Notes: generated by a model from the letters alone, not told the origin. A stretch of DNA of 64,000 bases from Obelidium mucronatum (GCA_025765595.1 JAIVFH010000029.1:1-64000), one strand, 5' to 3'. Shown: positions 10,754-22,570, counted from the first letter of the stretch. A program made the numbers and translations.

Positions 10754-12980
10754 TCAACCGGCACGATAGAAAGTTCCAAGAGCGATCATTTTTATTGACC
10801 TCACATGATCTTTCCCGTGGCATGTCTTGTACAGGTTTCCAACGTTAACAGACCATTTGTCAAGGGAAGTAATAGTAATCAGAATCTTGTGACCTGGTGG
10901 TGGTTTTTAAAAAGAAATCAGCTCGAGCATCGTTTCTGAAATGACATTACTTTGAAACGAGCTCCAATCGAGAATTGATTTGGTCGATACGGCCATTGAT
11001 CTTGCTATCCAAAATTAAACCAACCAATAAATCTTCCACATCTTGCGCTGGAACATTGAGTTGCTAAATAGAAGGCAGTTATAAACCGATTTAAAAAACT
11101 AAATTCACCGCCTTCGGCAGTACCGGAAACAAAAACGGCAAAAATACCTTAGAAATGAATGGAATTTCAATACGTGTATATGGCTTGATCAATTTCACCA
11201 ATACTTGAGTGCGAATATTCTTGAGAACACCATCAATATAAGTGCGAATGAATGGATCATCCATAATTGTTGCGCGGTTCTCTGTCAGTGGCATTAAAAT
11301 ACCACCAGTTAAATTCGAAAGTGGTACAAACCTCGTAGAATCTTTTCGAATTCGAAGATTTCTTTGCGCTGGTATGCATTGACAAGATTTGTCATCGCAA
11401 CAATATCTCCATCATTTTTGTACCTGCGCAAAAAGTACTAAGATAGACTCCCCGCACAATGGGACAAGAAAACTCACGGTTTCGTTTCTTGGGAGTCAAA
11501 CGGATTAATTGAAGATTCATTCAGCATATTCGCCAAAACGAGGTACTTCAAACAGGTGATACGTTGAGAACTTCCGGCTTCGTCGTAGTTTTTGAAGGCC
11601 TCAAAAAAGTCGGTTTCCGCTTGTTGCCATTCTGATTCACTCATGTGCATTTTCCCTCCACATTCACGAATGACACCTAGCAAGCGTGATTAATCTGTCA
11701 GAAGAGGACTCCGATAATCTGGTGAAAAAAGTAAGCTTTACCCATAATCCGGGGGTGAGGAATGGCAGATTTGACACTAAGACACTGCTGGTACAACGCT
11801 TTCAATTTCTTGTTGTTTTTTGTTTCAGTGTGCATTTGAATTTCAAGCGCATAAATCTCCAGCAGCAACGTTCCCTTCTTTTGATCATCTTCACCGTCGT
11901 CTGTTTGACAGGAGGCACGTAGTTCACGCAGAATCTAGAACATTATTCAGCATAAGCACTTTATGTTCAACCCTACCTTTGAAAGCCGAGCAAATTCTTT
12001 ACGATCCAACCACAGCTTAGCGAGCTTCAAGTTTGTTTTTACCCACAATCTCTGTTTCACAACTGATTTAATTTCCCTATTTAGAATTAATATTCTCACA
12101 GCTCCTCACGTCATTTTTGATTTCGTTCAAGCAAGCAAGGGTCAGCGAATAGAACTCTTCCAAAAACTTCATGTCGGTTGCTGCTGAGACAAAGTCCAAA
12201 ATATTATTGATGCTCTTTTCGCTGTAGTTTCTTGAAACCGCGCTCTTGATGTACGTAAGAAGGATGGTGTAATTCTTGATCACCTGGTGTTTGATATGAG
12301 TGCAAGTTGAACGAGGCGAAGATATATACTATACCAGATCGTATTTTCCGAGTTTGAATGCAACTTTGCATATTTGCTTCAATGCTTTAAACCCCCTAAC
12401 GACTGAGTGAATGAAAGAAATCGACTAATTGTAACACAACTGGTGTACCAATCTCCTTTTTCTTCTTCAGCATCAACGACAGACTGAAACTCTTTGATTG
12501 CATCCATGGGAGAATCTTCCTTTAATCCTGTGTGCGAAATTGATTAGCGTCCACCAGCTCCCCAATCACAATGACTTCATCACTACCTTTTGCAGAATAG
12601 TATTTGTTTTCCAAATCAACGTCTGGCTCTTCGTTGTCTTCGTCTTCGTACTCAAAGTCAAAGTCTTCCTCATCATCCTCCACCTGAAGAAAAATAAATA
12701 TAATGCAGTCCATTGGCGTTACTTTAGACAGACGAGAAACGGTGGAATAGGAAGCAAATGAATTCATTGATTCGAGAGAAGAGAATGCAGAATGGAAGAT
12801 CCAGGTTGATTGTCGAAGGATCGCAACCAAGAGCAACCAAGAGAGGCTCATACCATGAAATCATCGTCATCGTCAGACTAGAAGCAACACAACAATATAG
12901 AAAGAATTTAAGATAGATGTTAGTTGATTCCAGGAACAACAGGCGTTGGGTGGCAAGGCAAGGCCGCAAGTGCTTACCAT
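10754..12980 (-). CDS. CSN2: COP9 signalosome subunit 2 (PCI domain)
   Basis: CSN2 is a PCI-domain scaffold of the complex that removes NEDD8 from cullins. Matches cover the family length: acidic N-terminus ending [16 protein letters not shown], then [83 protein letters not shown], and the PCI region [19 protein letters not shown]. Exon 1 appears to be only the ATG (12978-12980). It is followed by a 24-nt exon at 12854-12877 and then an exon beginning at 12683, all in phase 0. The end is uncertain: a stop after SRLELVSK lies at 10947-10949, but a further segment with [15 protein letters not shown], resembling the usual CSN2 tail, continues to 10754 if one indel is assumed. Confidence 0.9.
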
Positions 12981-13279
12981 TTTTGATGAATAGTTACTAC
13001 TCTTTTTCAAACTCATTAAGCACCTGTTGCTGCAACAAATAACATCAAATTACTATCACTAACAATAGTTTGGTGGTTTATCTCATAATAATTGCTGCCT
13101 GATTCAGAGTCAAGCATATAAATTAGTTACAAGATAACGCGCCTCATTCTAACCAACAATAACCATCCGCACAGCAACTTAAGACTGATCGCGCGTTTCT
13201 TCCATTCCTCCCCCATTTATTGTTGAGCGATTCATCAATTAAATCATTTCAAATCCACAGAAAATACCGCAAAACACAA
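12981..13279. other. Divergent intergenic region between CSN2 and the LOV photoreceptor gene
   Basis: About 300 bp of AT-rich DNA separates the two opposite start codons. It must hold both promoters. I saw no clear shared motif or repeat. Confidence 0.5.
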
Positions 13280-15061
13280 ATGCAAGTTGAAGAACGAGCA
13301 CAGCCACCACCGCCTTATTCATCGAGCGCCGCTTCTGCCTCAACCACTGGAGGCGCCATTGGCCTCTCGGGTATATACTCGCAGTCAGGCTTTGACTTGC
13401 TGGGCATCATGTCTAGAGTATACCACCGACCCAACCCAAAAGTCAGTCTGGGCAACGTCGATCTGTCCTGTGCCTTCACAATCTCAAACCCCCGGCTTCC
13501 GGACGATCCTATTGTTTATGCGAGCGAATCCTTCACACGGTGGGTTGCTCCTTGGTTGCTTAGGGAAAAAACTCATTCTCTCACTCGGTAGATTGACTGG
13601 ATACTTATACAACGAAGTCCTTGGATTTAATTGCCGCTTTTTACAAGCTCCTTCTGGCCCAGGCTCTGTGCCAAAGGGCTCAGATCGCTCGTTTACGGAT
13701 AGCAAAGTGGTCTATCAGATGAGGGAGCATGTCAACCGGCATATGGAGTGTCAATTTAGTCTTATAAAGTAAGCTTTGAATCAAAGAGTGGGGGTTTGAC
13801 GGCGGCTGGGGGTAACTCTTTATTTATGCGTTTTTGCATCCTCATAGCTACAGGAAGTCGGGAGAGCCGTTCATCAACCTAATCACCATAGTACCGCTAT
13901 TCGCCCCAGGAACGAGCACTGTAGAGTTCTTTGTCGGCTTTCAAATTGATTTAGTAGAGCAACCTCGGGCGATCCTCGCTCGATGTAAAGAAGGGAATTA
14001 TATAGCGGGATATAGAAATGCCGATGAACATGCTCCCCGTGAAATGGACCCCCGAGGAGTCATATTTGATGAAATCCAAAACCAATCGGTAGTTCAGCAT
14101 AGGAATATCCTGACACTTCCTGAAGATTTGTGTGAGAGTGTGGTGGATTCAGGAGACTTCGTCTTTATCCTCAGTTTGAGAGCCCGATTCTTGTTTGTCT
14201 CGCCTAAAAGCTGCAAAAATCTGTTGCAGTATGATTCTACGGATTTGAATGGAAAGAAACTGCAAGATTTTGTGCATCCTGCGGATTTATTGGCAGTTGT
14301 GCGAGAATTGCGGTCTTCCAAAGCGGGGATCATCATCAACTTCATGTGCCGATTCAAAACTAGGAGTGAGACTTTCATATACTTGGATGTGACTGGCCAT
14401 GTGAGTTTCAAAGCTCGTGTTTTTGTTTTTTCATCATTCTAAATTGATTCATTAGATCTATGAAGGCAATAGCAGCAACAAAAAGTGCTTCATTCTCAGT
14501 GGTCGACCTGTTCCCATCATTGCAACACCTCCTATTCCATGTAGTCCGAATGCTTCAGACCTATGGGCGAAGCTCAGTCCCCAAGGTCTAATTCTCTTCA
14601 GCAGCAGCGAAAACTATCCCTTTTTTGGTCTCAAACCAAATAACGAAGGAATCTTGATTGGAACCCAAATCCATGACCTTATTATACTTGAAGACCGGAC
14701 AACATTTCATCAATGTCTCTTCCTCGCCGTTGAAACAAGGAGTGTGATGGAGTGTTTAGTGCGAATTGGGGAAAGTTCAAAAAGAGCTATTGTGCACATG
14801 ATTCCTGAGACGAGTGAAGATGCTCGACACATTTTTGTCCGAATGAGTCCTGCTCCGGGACCGGCGGATGGGGCCTCGAGTATCAGTGCTGTAAACGGAA
14901 GTAGACTAAACGGGAATATGCCTGCCTCTGGGCTGCTGCAGCTGAACGAGTCAGCAAATTCAACCAGTCTGCATTATGAGATCAATCAACTCAAAGTGCA
15001 AAACAAAAAATTAAAGGAAGAGCTAGCAATGGTAACAGGAGATAATGTGAACTTGGAGTAG
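13280..15061 (+). CDS. White Collar-1-like LOV/PAS blue-light sensor without zinc finger
   Basis: White Collar-1 proteins bind flavin in a LOV domain and act as blue-light receptors and transcription regulators. ATG 13280 precedes a Pro/Ser-rich start. The LOV domain begins at GIYSQSGFDLLGIMSRV and contains GFNCRFLQ, which keeps the photoadduct Cys and the flavin-contacting Asn and Gln. It ends with FINLITIVPL and VGFQID. Two further PAS-like regions follow (for example LPEDLCESVVDSGDFVFILS). The protein stops at 15061 after a short coiled coil (INQLKVQNKKLKEELAM). No GATA zinc finger is present. Introns near 13,540, 13,770 and 14,401 have clean splice sites and the frame is intact. It would probably need a White Collar-2-type partner to bind DNA; that is inference. 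Confidence 0.88.
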
Positions 15062-15169
15062 CATGGAAGAGGCGATATTTTTTTGTAGGGTGACCAACGA
15101 CTTGCTCATTGGGTTTTGTTTATTGGATAAATCCCTTGTTTTGTCGCATATTCAAGAATCTTTTTAATA

Positions 15170-18150
15170 TCAGCTTGCTCCTTCTACCGAATTACTATTG
15201 ACTTTTGTACACGCTACAGCAAGGGAGTATAGATACAATGCAGATTCCCAAATATTTCCGTTTCGTGTAGGCTGCTGTTGCCGTTCTCCAAACAAATAGC
15301 TCAGAATCTCCTTCAATTTTCTGAAAAGAATTTCTTGTCGTGTTCCAGCACACAAAACACAGACTTGATCAGCAACCAGCTTCTTATCAGGAATCCCTCT
15401 CAACACTTTAGCAATTGAACAAACAGTCTCAAAGGCAACTTCCCGTGTACGCGAATCCCTCATTTCCAAATACTGGGACACCAACAGAGGCCATATTCGA
15501 GCAGCCAGAAGCGCACAAATGGTGTTGGCCTTTGTCGCCATTTCGCTGATGAAGAATAGAATTTCCCGACGAATATCAAGGGATTTTGATGAACCATGCT
15601 TCATAAACACTTGGGCAATACCGATGAGTGCAAGTCTGTCCTTTGTTTGTGTATCCTCACATAGAAGCTGTTTGTTTTTGTTTTTGTAAGATTCAATACT
15701 CTTACCAACATGGCTGATTTTTTTTTCCCTCTTCTTTTTAATACTACGCACCTTATTTAACAACGTCATCAATGATAATATTTCTTGGTCAGTTACAGAA
15801 TCCTCCAGAATGCCAACAAGCAGACCAAGCGAATTCCCTGCAACAACAGTCTCCCTGACTTTCGGAGAGATATTCAAAATGGCAACGAGTTCAAAACAAG
15901 CATCCATAATCGGTTCATCTTTTCCCGCCGCTCTGGCTTCGATTTTCCCAAGAAATCCCAATGCAGCCTCTTTGGAACAGGTTTCCAGAATAGAAGTGCC
16001 GCAAGCTGCTCTTTTTTCAAACAATGATTCTCGAAAGTCTGCGAAATCAAAATCTTGTGTGTAATCTGAACTATCAAGAGTTGCTGCTGGTCTATGGGGT
16101 GTCGTTGGGTTGCTGATGTGGGAACAGACTGCAGTTGGTTCTGGGGTGGTGGTGGTTGCTGAATGAATCTCGCTTGATGCTTGTAATGAAGAAAGTGAAT
16201 GCGGGCTTCCTCCAAGTATGTTTGGATTCACTTCTTGGTCGAATTCAAAATCTTCATCCCAGTTTTCGGCGGGAAGTGTCATGACTGCAACTTGTAGTTT
16301 TCTTTTCCTTCAATGGCAGCTTCGTTTTGATGGGTGTCAATTTTGTCGGAACCGATATTGAGAATTTGTGAATGTCGCCGCCACATCGGGTTTTCCGGGG
16401 ACTTGGACAGGGTGTAGATTCGAGTATATCCTCATCATCGTCGTCAAAAAGAAAGTCGTCAGTCCCAGTCAAGCTGGCCAGGAGGTTCGGGTATAATAAA
16501 CTGACTGTTTGGTTCTGTTTTGTTTTTTTTTGTGTTTTTTTTTTTGTTGGCAATGGTTATAGAAACTGATGAGACCTTTCTTTTTATATACCATTTCTGT
16601 TTGGAGTCGACGGCATTCGAGTAGCAGATTTAGGTTTAGCTGTTACTTGCTGTGGAGAAAGAAAAAAAAGAAGGGTGTCATTGTCAAACTCAAAGTGGAA
16701 AAAAATAATTTCCACCTTGTGTTGACTCTTTTGAATCCAAGCATGTGACAAGAGTATCTCTGCCGATGGCCTTACAGAGCAATCTTTGATCCAACACATT
16801 TTGAGAAAGTTGTGTAAATCCTGTAAAAGGACTAGATTTGGGTGTTTGCTTTCCGTTTGATCCAACAAAAAAAAAACCGCCTTACTTTTGAAATTACGGT
16901 TTCTGGAAAGGGAGGATGATTGTCTTGAACAATGTTGAAAAGAACCGACATTGGATCGTAAGAATAGTAAGGGGGTTTCCCTTCGAGTAACTCAATCACG
17001 GTGCATCCGACACTCCATATATCCGACGTCTTTACGGCGCCTTCGAGTTGGATTATTTCGGGTGACATCCTGAAGAAACGTATGGATTGTTTTTGTTTAT
17101 ACTCTCGTAAAAGAAAAAAAAGATGAAGCGTACCAGAAAGGTGATCCCATGATGCTGTTATGCTCACTTAAGCCAGTCGCCAGTTTGGAAGATATTCCAA
17201 AATCAGCAAGCTTGACAGTGCCGGATTTTGTGGTCAGTATGTTCTGTGAAAGAAACCAAATATGAGTGGAAAGGGGGAACGACAAAACAAAACAAAAGTG
17301 GCGGAAGAATACCGCAGCTTTAATATCTCGATGAATAACGTCCTGGCCGTGCAAGTATTCAAGACCTTCGAGGACCTGGGCAACGTATAATGCAATCAGG
17401 CTCTCTGGGAAGTTTCCAAACTTTTGAAGAATGCTGTGCAGGGATCCATTTTCACAGTACCTAAAAAGTTTTTGTATAGCGATGGCGGGGGTTATCATTA
17501 CTTTGCGAGTTTAAGGGACGTGATTTGTTTGCATACTCCATGATAATATTCAAATGATCAACAGTCTATTATTTTGTGTTTGGATTTTTTGTCAGTGTGG
17601 GTTTTCGTGGATCGAATCTTATTGTAGATTACCTGGGAAAATCCTTGGTATGAAACTATATTGTCGTGCTGGTTGGTTGCGTCTATTTAGACTCTTTTTT
17701 TTTGCTTCTTTTTTTTTTTTGAACCGAGTTTAACGAATACATACATAAAGATTCTTGAGCAGATCAATCTCGGACTGATTACAAATAATGAAATGATTAA
17801 TGATACTATATGTATGAAAAATAGAAATAAGTAATAAATGAGGATAGACTCACCATAATGTCTCTTAATTCAAGTGATCCCATCTGGCTTGTTTTGATCT
17901 GCTTTACTGCATACACTTTTCCTGAATATCAAAATGAAAGCAAAAAAAGGAGGTTTAAATCGAAGATAAAGTTAAGTATTCCTGTCTATTTTACCCGTAT
18001 CTAGATGAAGTGCTTTGAAGACAACGCCAAATGCCCCTGTACAAAAAGGAAAGGGGTCAGGAATCCATAACCTACAGCGATCGCATCAACCCAATAGAAA
18101 TAGTGACACATACCTTTTCCAATCGCGTCTCCGAGCTTCAGCCGTTTCAT
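15170..18150 (-). CDS. Cdc7/SepH/Cdc15-like septation (SIN/MEN) protein kinase
   Basis: Ste11-related kinase that links mitotic exit to septum formation in other fungi. ATG 18150 gives MKRLKLGDAIGKG. The remaining motifs are spread over short exons: GAFGVVFKA (Gly loop), VYAVKQIKTSQMGSLELRD (Lys), HRDIKAANIL (catalytic loop), ADFGISSKL (DFG), MSPEIIQLEGAVKTSDIWSV, and RPSAEILLSHAW. After the kinase come acidic and basic linkers. A C-terminal helical, ARM-like region of about 370 residues ends at 15170, as in the SepH/Cdc15 group. The start faces a septin gene only about 150-200 bp away. The convergent LOV gene ends 109 bp from its stop. Confidence 0.87.
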
Positions 18151-18307
18151 CAGATCTCGTCAAACAGAATTTAGAACTGAAATTTTCCCCCCAACAAAAC
18201 AAACAAAAAAAAAAAACAACAAAAAAAAAAACACATGCCCTTGGTTCACCACTTATTTTTACAGGCTTTCATTCGCCAAATGCTTACTCGTTGTTTTTTT
18301 TCTGTAG

Positions 18308-18544
18308 GAACACGCGCTTCAATTCCGAGGTCGATTCGCTGACCCAGGACCATGGAAGCTTCCTAAATCATTCACAACGACCCGCCTCACCCAACCACTC
18401 GGGATCGGAGAGCTCCCAGCGCAAAAAGTGCGAAGATCGCGAAGAAGACCCTATGTGTTTAATATCATGGTTGTTGGGTGAGTTTTGTTTTTTTTTTGAT
18501 GAAGTGGAGAATATTCTCTTTTGACAGTGCTCCCTTACAAAACA

Positions 18545-18580
<36 letters not shown>

Positions 18581-19863
18581 GATTCAGGTCTTGGGAAAAC
18601 AACATTCCTTAATACTCTGTTTAATGCACCGTTGAATGATAACACGGCTCCAAAGCACTTGTCGTCAGTGAAAACTGTGGGTATTACTCCAGTCACTTAT
18701 GGTAACGGAAAAAAAAAAAATCACACACACGCAAGAATTATCAAATTGAACGTGCATCATGGGGGAAAAAAAACATTCACACAGAGCTGTTTGAAGAAAA
18801 CGTGACATTACACTTGACTGTGATCGACACACCTGGATTCGGTGATACCTTGAACAGGGAATCCAACTTTGACCCAATCGCAGCTTATATCGATGCCCAG
18901 TACGATAAATACTTGCAAGCTGAACGCAGTGATGAAAAAAGAGGTAAAATTCTGGATAACCGTGTTCATGCAATTTTGTATTTTATTCCACCATATGGAA
19001 CGGGGTAAGAAGAAGAAACAAGGAAAATATCCCTATTAAACGCTCTTTCCCCCCTAAAAAATATCCAGATTGAGAGACGTGGACATTGAATTCCTTCAAA
19101 GATTCTGCACAAAAGCCAATATCATCCCTGTAATCGGAAAAAGCGACGCGCTCATGCCCGATGAATCTTTATCCTACAAAAAAGCCCTTTTAAAAGACTT
19201 GGCGCGTTATGATATCCGGATTTACCCTACACACCACGCGGAAGACCGAGACCACGTTCCCAAATATGAAAAGTATATGCCGTTTAGTTTGATTGGAAGC
19301 GATGATTACATTGAGAAGGAAGGGGGGAAGAAGGTTCGTGCGAGAAAGTATGGGTGGGGAGCTGTGGAAGTGGAGAATGAGGCGCATTGTGATTTTGTGC
19401 ATTTGAGAGAGATGCTTATTCGGTGAGGCTTTTCTTTGTGGTATTGTTTGGACTGATTTTATTTTATTTATCAAGAACCAACATGCAAGATTTGATTGAC
19501 ACAACACACACGGTACACTATTCTTTGTACCGTGGAGCCAAAATGGGTGGTGGTGATGGAAGACCGCCTTCAGTGTTGGGATCCGATGAAATGTACGATG
19601 GAAAGATACAAAACGCGCGAGCTGCATTTGCCGAAGAAATGAAGATCAAAGAAGAGGAAATGAGACAAGCGTTTATTATTCGCGTTCGGGACAAGGAAGC
19701 TGAGCTCAGGTGAGGCAGAAAAGAAAAAAAGAGAGGTTGAAACTGAAGGTTAAACGGGAAAAAAAAACGATGCCATTAAAATAGAACGCGTGAAGAAGCT
19801 CTCAACGCGAAGCGAAAGCAAATGATGGATGAGATTGAGGCCATGCGACGCCAGTTGGAATAA
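18308..19863 (+). CDS. Septin GTPase (5' end unresolved)
   Basis: Septins form membrane-associated filaments at division sites. Visible parts: FNIMVVG joined across an intron to DSGLGKTTF (P-loop), then TVIDTPGFGDTLNRE (G3), LRDVDIEFLQRFCTKANIIP, VIGKSDALMPDE (G4 position, with GKSD where AKAD is usual), the septin unique element region, and a C-terminal coiled coil of charged heptads ending at 19863. Five or so short introns are evident; one contains a CA microsatellite. The N-terminal frame is ambiguous. A Ser-rich stretch from 18308 (SFLNHSQRPASPNHSGS) is out of frame with FNIMVVG, so an indel or an unrecognised intron lies near 18,440. The true start codon was not found. It is divergent from the septation kinase. 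Confidence 0.9.
18545..18579. repeat. CA dinucleotide microsatellite in a septin intron
   Basis: About 16 CA/AC units run straight into the 3' splice site, so the acceptor AG follows the repeat directly in place of the usual pyrimidine tract. Length change here could affect splicing of the P-loop exon. Confidence 0.85.
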
Positions 19864-19975
19864 CGAAAATAAAACAATATCAAGTGCTTGACTATTTTTT
19901 TGTCCGAACTTCGTATAAAACAACAAACGCTCTCTAAAAAAGACAACTGAAAACACCCAACAAAACAAAACAAGC

Positions 19976-20808
19976 ATGCTCGCCACCGCCGAAGACATCC
20001 ACGCCGAACAGCCCGAGATTGTCGTCAAGACAATGAGTCTGAAGGAGCTCGTGCACGGCGCCGACCTTCCGGTGTGTCATCTTTTTATCCCATTATTAAA
20101 CTGCAATGAAGCGACTCTTTCCTAACTCTTCTTTCTTTCTATATCCTCTTCCAGGACGAAGACATTGAAGACTTTGACTATGAAGTGCAGATGGCAGAAA
20201 ACGACAATGAAGACAGCAGCAGCGACAGTGACAGCGACGAGGAACACGAGGACAACGACACTGAGGCGATTGACGCTGACGAGGTTTGCTTCTTTTCCTT
20301 TGCTTTCTTTGTTCTGCATTGCTTCGATTCAAACAAACTGAACAAACAACCAAACCACCAAACACGCAACCAGGTCAACGACATCAACATGGAGCACGCG
20401 GACCTCCACAAGGCCAAAGTGCTGCGCTCGGGCCTGCGCGCGGCGGAGGGCCGCGGCGGCGTGACGATCCACGACATTGTTGCGGGCGACGACGAGGACG
20501 ACGACGAATACGAGCTGCGCGACGACGACGGCGCCGCGGACAGCGACTCGCAGGACGACGGCGCGGACGACGACGGCGACGACGACGACGAGGACGACGA
20601 GGACGATGTCGACGAGGACGAGGTGCGGCGGCTTGTTGTTTGACTGTTTGTTTGTTTACACTGCGGTAATCAGGTCAAGGCAATGATTGTAAATGCGCCA
20701 CACCTTCCGTCTAAAGACGCCACCGTGCTGCGCGACGGAAAGGAGATTCCAGCAGCAGAGTCGGATATCGACTTGGTTGCTAGAATGCAACAGTTGATGC
20801 AACAATGA
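19976..20808 (+). CDS. Highly acidic uncharacterised protein
   Basis: ATG 19976 gives MLATAEDIHAEQPEIVV. At least three introns are evident (near 20,071, 20,284 and 20,622). The middle is dominated by Asp/Glu runs, first Ser/Asp (SSSDSDSDEEHEDND) and then long Asp/Glu tracts in a GC-rich exon at 20,390-20,625. Between them lies a more ordered segment, HADLHKAKVLRSGLRAAEGR. The end, DIDLVARMQQLMQQ, is predicted helical. Acidic tracts like these occur in histone chaperones and nucleolar proteins, but no family is recognised. It follows the septin by 112 bp on the same strand. Confidence 0.65.
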
Positions 20809-20926
20809 GTTTTTTTGCACGTGGTCTGATGTATTATTATTTCATATAGTGTGTTGTAGTTTTAGTGTTTGTGCTTAAAGAGAAGAGAAGAGGCCGTTTG
20901 CTATTTATTATTTACTTTAAGGAAAC

Positions 20927-22570
20927 TTATTGTGCACTTAATCCAAACTGCTCATTGTAAGCTTGCCTCTTTTGTGCACGAAGCAGCAAGTCATTTGCGA
21001 GATTCCATGTGGAAGGTGGATCTGCGTGGTACTGCAAAACGCGAGATCCCAACCGCATTGTTGCTGTTCGTTTCTCCCTTCCTTCATACTCTTGCAAATC
21101 TTGATTGTAATCTATAGGTACTTTTTCAGGTGGCGGTACAATAGGTAACTGAATATCTCGTTTGCTTTGGCGCTGATATTGATGGTTACTGCTGCCACCC
21201 TGAGTACTGTATTCGAGGTTTTCGTTTCTCTTGTGAAAGGGTGCTTTCCCACTAACCAATCTGGTATTCTTGTTTGGCGAGCTGCTGTTTCGATGGGTTG
21301 TGATTGGAGCAATAGGTTTACTTGATGCGTCAGGAGAATCCTCATCCTCATCCTCATCATCCTCATGCCCATTTTTATATGACGCCGAAGGTGGTGGTGG
21401 ACCATTCAAGTTGCTCCCTAGAGGCGGTTGCGGCGACAAGGCGGTAGGTTTCATTGAAACAATGTGATTCATTGGTTTCCCTGCCCCATTGATGCGTTTC
21501 CCCATTTCCACTCCAAAAGAATGGTATTCGCGTTGGTATTCCGTGTGGAATGAGGAGGAGGCCTTGTATGCGTCGCTTTGGGCGTCCCACATTGCTTTGA
21601 ATGGGGTTTTGTTTGTTGTTGCTGCTGTTGTTGTTGGTTTTGTTGTTGTTGTTGATCCTGGTTTGTAGTGGTGTTGTTTTTGTTCGGTTTGGGATTTGAT
21701 GCTTGTTTCGTATTCTCGGATTCGTGTGGATCTGTCTTCAATGTGTGGGTACATCTTTATATAAAAAAAGGGGGCGGAATCAATATTAAAATGAAGTTGG
21801 TAATAGATTGATGAAATAAAAAAAACGAGTACCTGCGATGGTGGAACTTTTGAATTGAAGGATTTCATAAAATGTTCATCTGATGTTGGGTGTGTGTTTC
21901 CAGATCCATAGTTTAACATGGGTGGTCTGTTATTATTAGTTGATTGCTGACGATGTGGTGGTTCGGCTTGCTTTTTTGTACTACTAGTTGGGTTGACAGT
22001 AACGCTTCTGTCGTAGGATACTTTCTTTGGTGTGTCTGGTTCAGATCCGAATACTGCTCCATGGCTGCTGAAACTCTTTTCAGTATTATTGCTTTCAGAA
22101 AAGTTTGATTTGGTGGGTGATACTGTCGTGGAAGCAGGATTTGCGTTAAAGCGAACATGTGGCGTGTTTCTAGTTTCGCCATCATCATAATAATCGCCAT
22201 CTCCTCCTCCATCAACATCATCAGTTTCGTCATATCCCAGTTGATTATCAAAATCTTGATCGTATCTTCGCTGATACCCCTCATATTCCACAGTTGGGGT
22301 TTGAGGTCGTTCGACAACGGAATCGACAGCATCTCTGATCAAGTGGTTGACGGGTCCTTGTAAAATAGGGGCTCTTGGTTTTATAATGTTTTGCGCCGTT
22401 GCGTAGTTTCTGTTGTAGTCATTGCTGTTGCTCGATACTTTTTGGGGGTGGAGTTTCTGTCGCCAAATGTATTGTCGTTGGTATTCCGATTGCCAACCAA
22501 TATACGCGATTGATGGCGTTTTTCGGGTAGAAGATGATGTAGCAGTATTGTTTTGCTCTCGTTGGTTCAT
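20927..22570 (-). CDS. MDM1-like protein with SEYQ-type repeats (possible centriole/axoneme protein)
   Basis: Low-complexity protein of about 520 residues with repeated motifs of the kind found in MDM1, a centriole- and microtubule-binding protein: WQSEYQRQYIWRQK near the start, YEGYQRRYDQDFD, and FHTEYQREYHSFGVE. The rest is rich in Asn, Gln, Thr, Pro and acidic clusters (DEDEDEDSPD). I chose ATG 22570 (MNQREQNNTATSS); an in-frame upstream ATG would add a hydrophobic stretch that fits poorly. One phase-0 intron of about 80 bases (near 21,755-21,832) can be read through as coding. Assignment to MDM1 rests on motif spacing by eye. Vertebrate MDM1 acts at centrioles, which would suit a flagellated fungus. 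Confidence 0.62.
   Translation of the reverse strand: MNQREQNNTATSSSTRKTPSIAYIGWQSEYQRQYIWRQKLHPQKVSSNSNDYNRNYATAQNIIKPRAPILQGPVNHLIRDAVDSVVERPQTPTVEYEGYQRRYDQDFDNQLGYDETDDVDGGGDGDYYDDGETRNTPHVRFNANPASTTVSPTKSNFSESNNTEKSFSSHGAVFGSEPDTPKKVSYDRSVTVNPTSSTKKQAEPPHRQQSTNNNRPPMLNYGSGNTHPTSDEHFMKSFNSKVPPSQVLVFFISSIYYQLHFNIDSAPFFYIKMYPHIEDRSTRIREYETSIKSQTEQKQHHYKPGSTTTTKPTTTAATTNKTPFKAMWDAQSDAYKASSSFHTEYQREYHSFGVEMGKRINGAGKPMNHIVSMKPTALSPQPPLGSNLNGPPPPSASYKNGHEDDEDEDEDSPDASSKPIAPITTHRNSSSPNKNTRLVSGKAPFHKRNENLEYSTQGGSSNHQYQRQSKRDIQLPIVPPPEKVPIDYNQDLQEYEGREKRTATMRLGSRVLQYHADPPSTWNLANDLLLRAQKRQAYNEQFGLSAQ

Noticed and set aside
18015..18300. Plus-strand frame MKTTPNAPVQKG running toward the septin
   Set aside because: It overlaps the first exons of the septation kinase on the other strand and contains A-run translations (Lys runs); it is not needed for the septin fold.
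20286..20686. Arg- and Thr-rich long frames opposite or beside the acidic protein
   Set aside because: Frame shadows of GAC/GAG repeats; the Asp/Glu frame joins properly to spliced exons on both sides.
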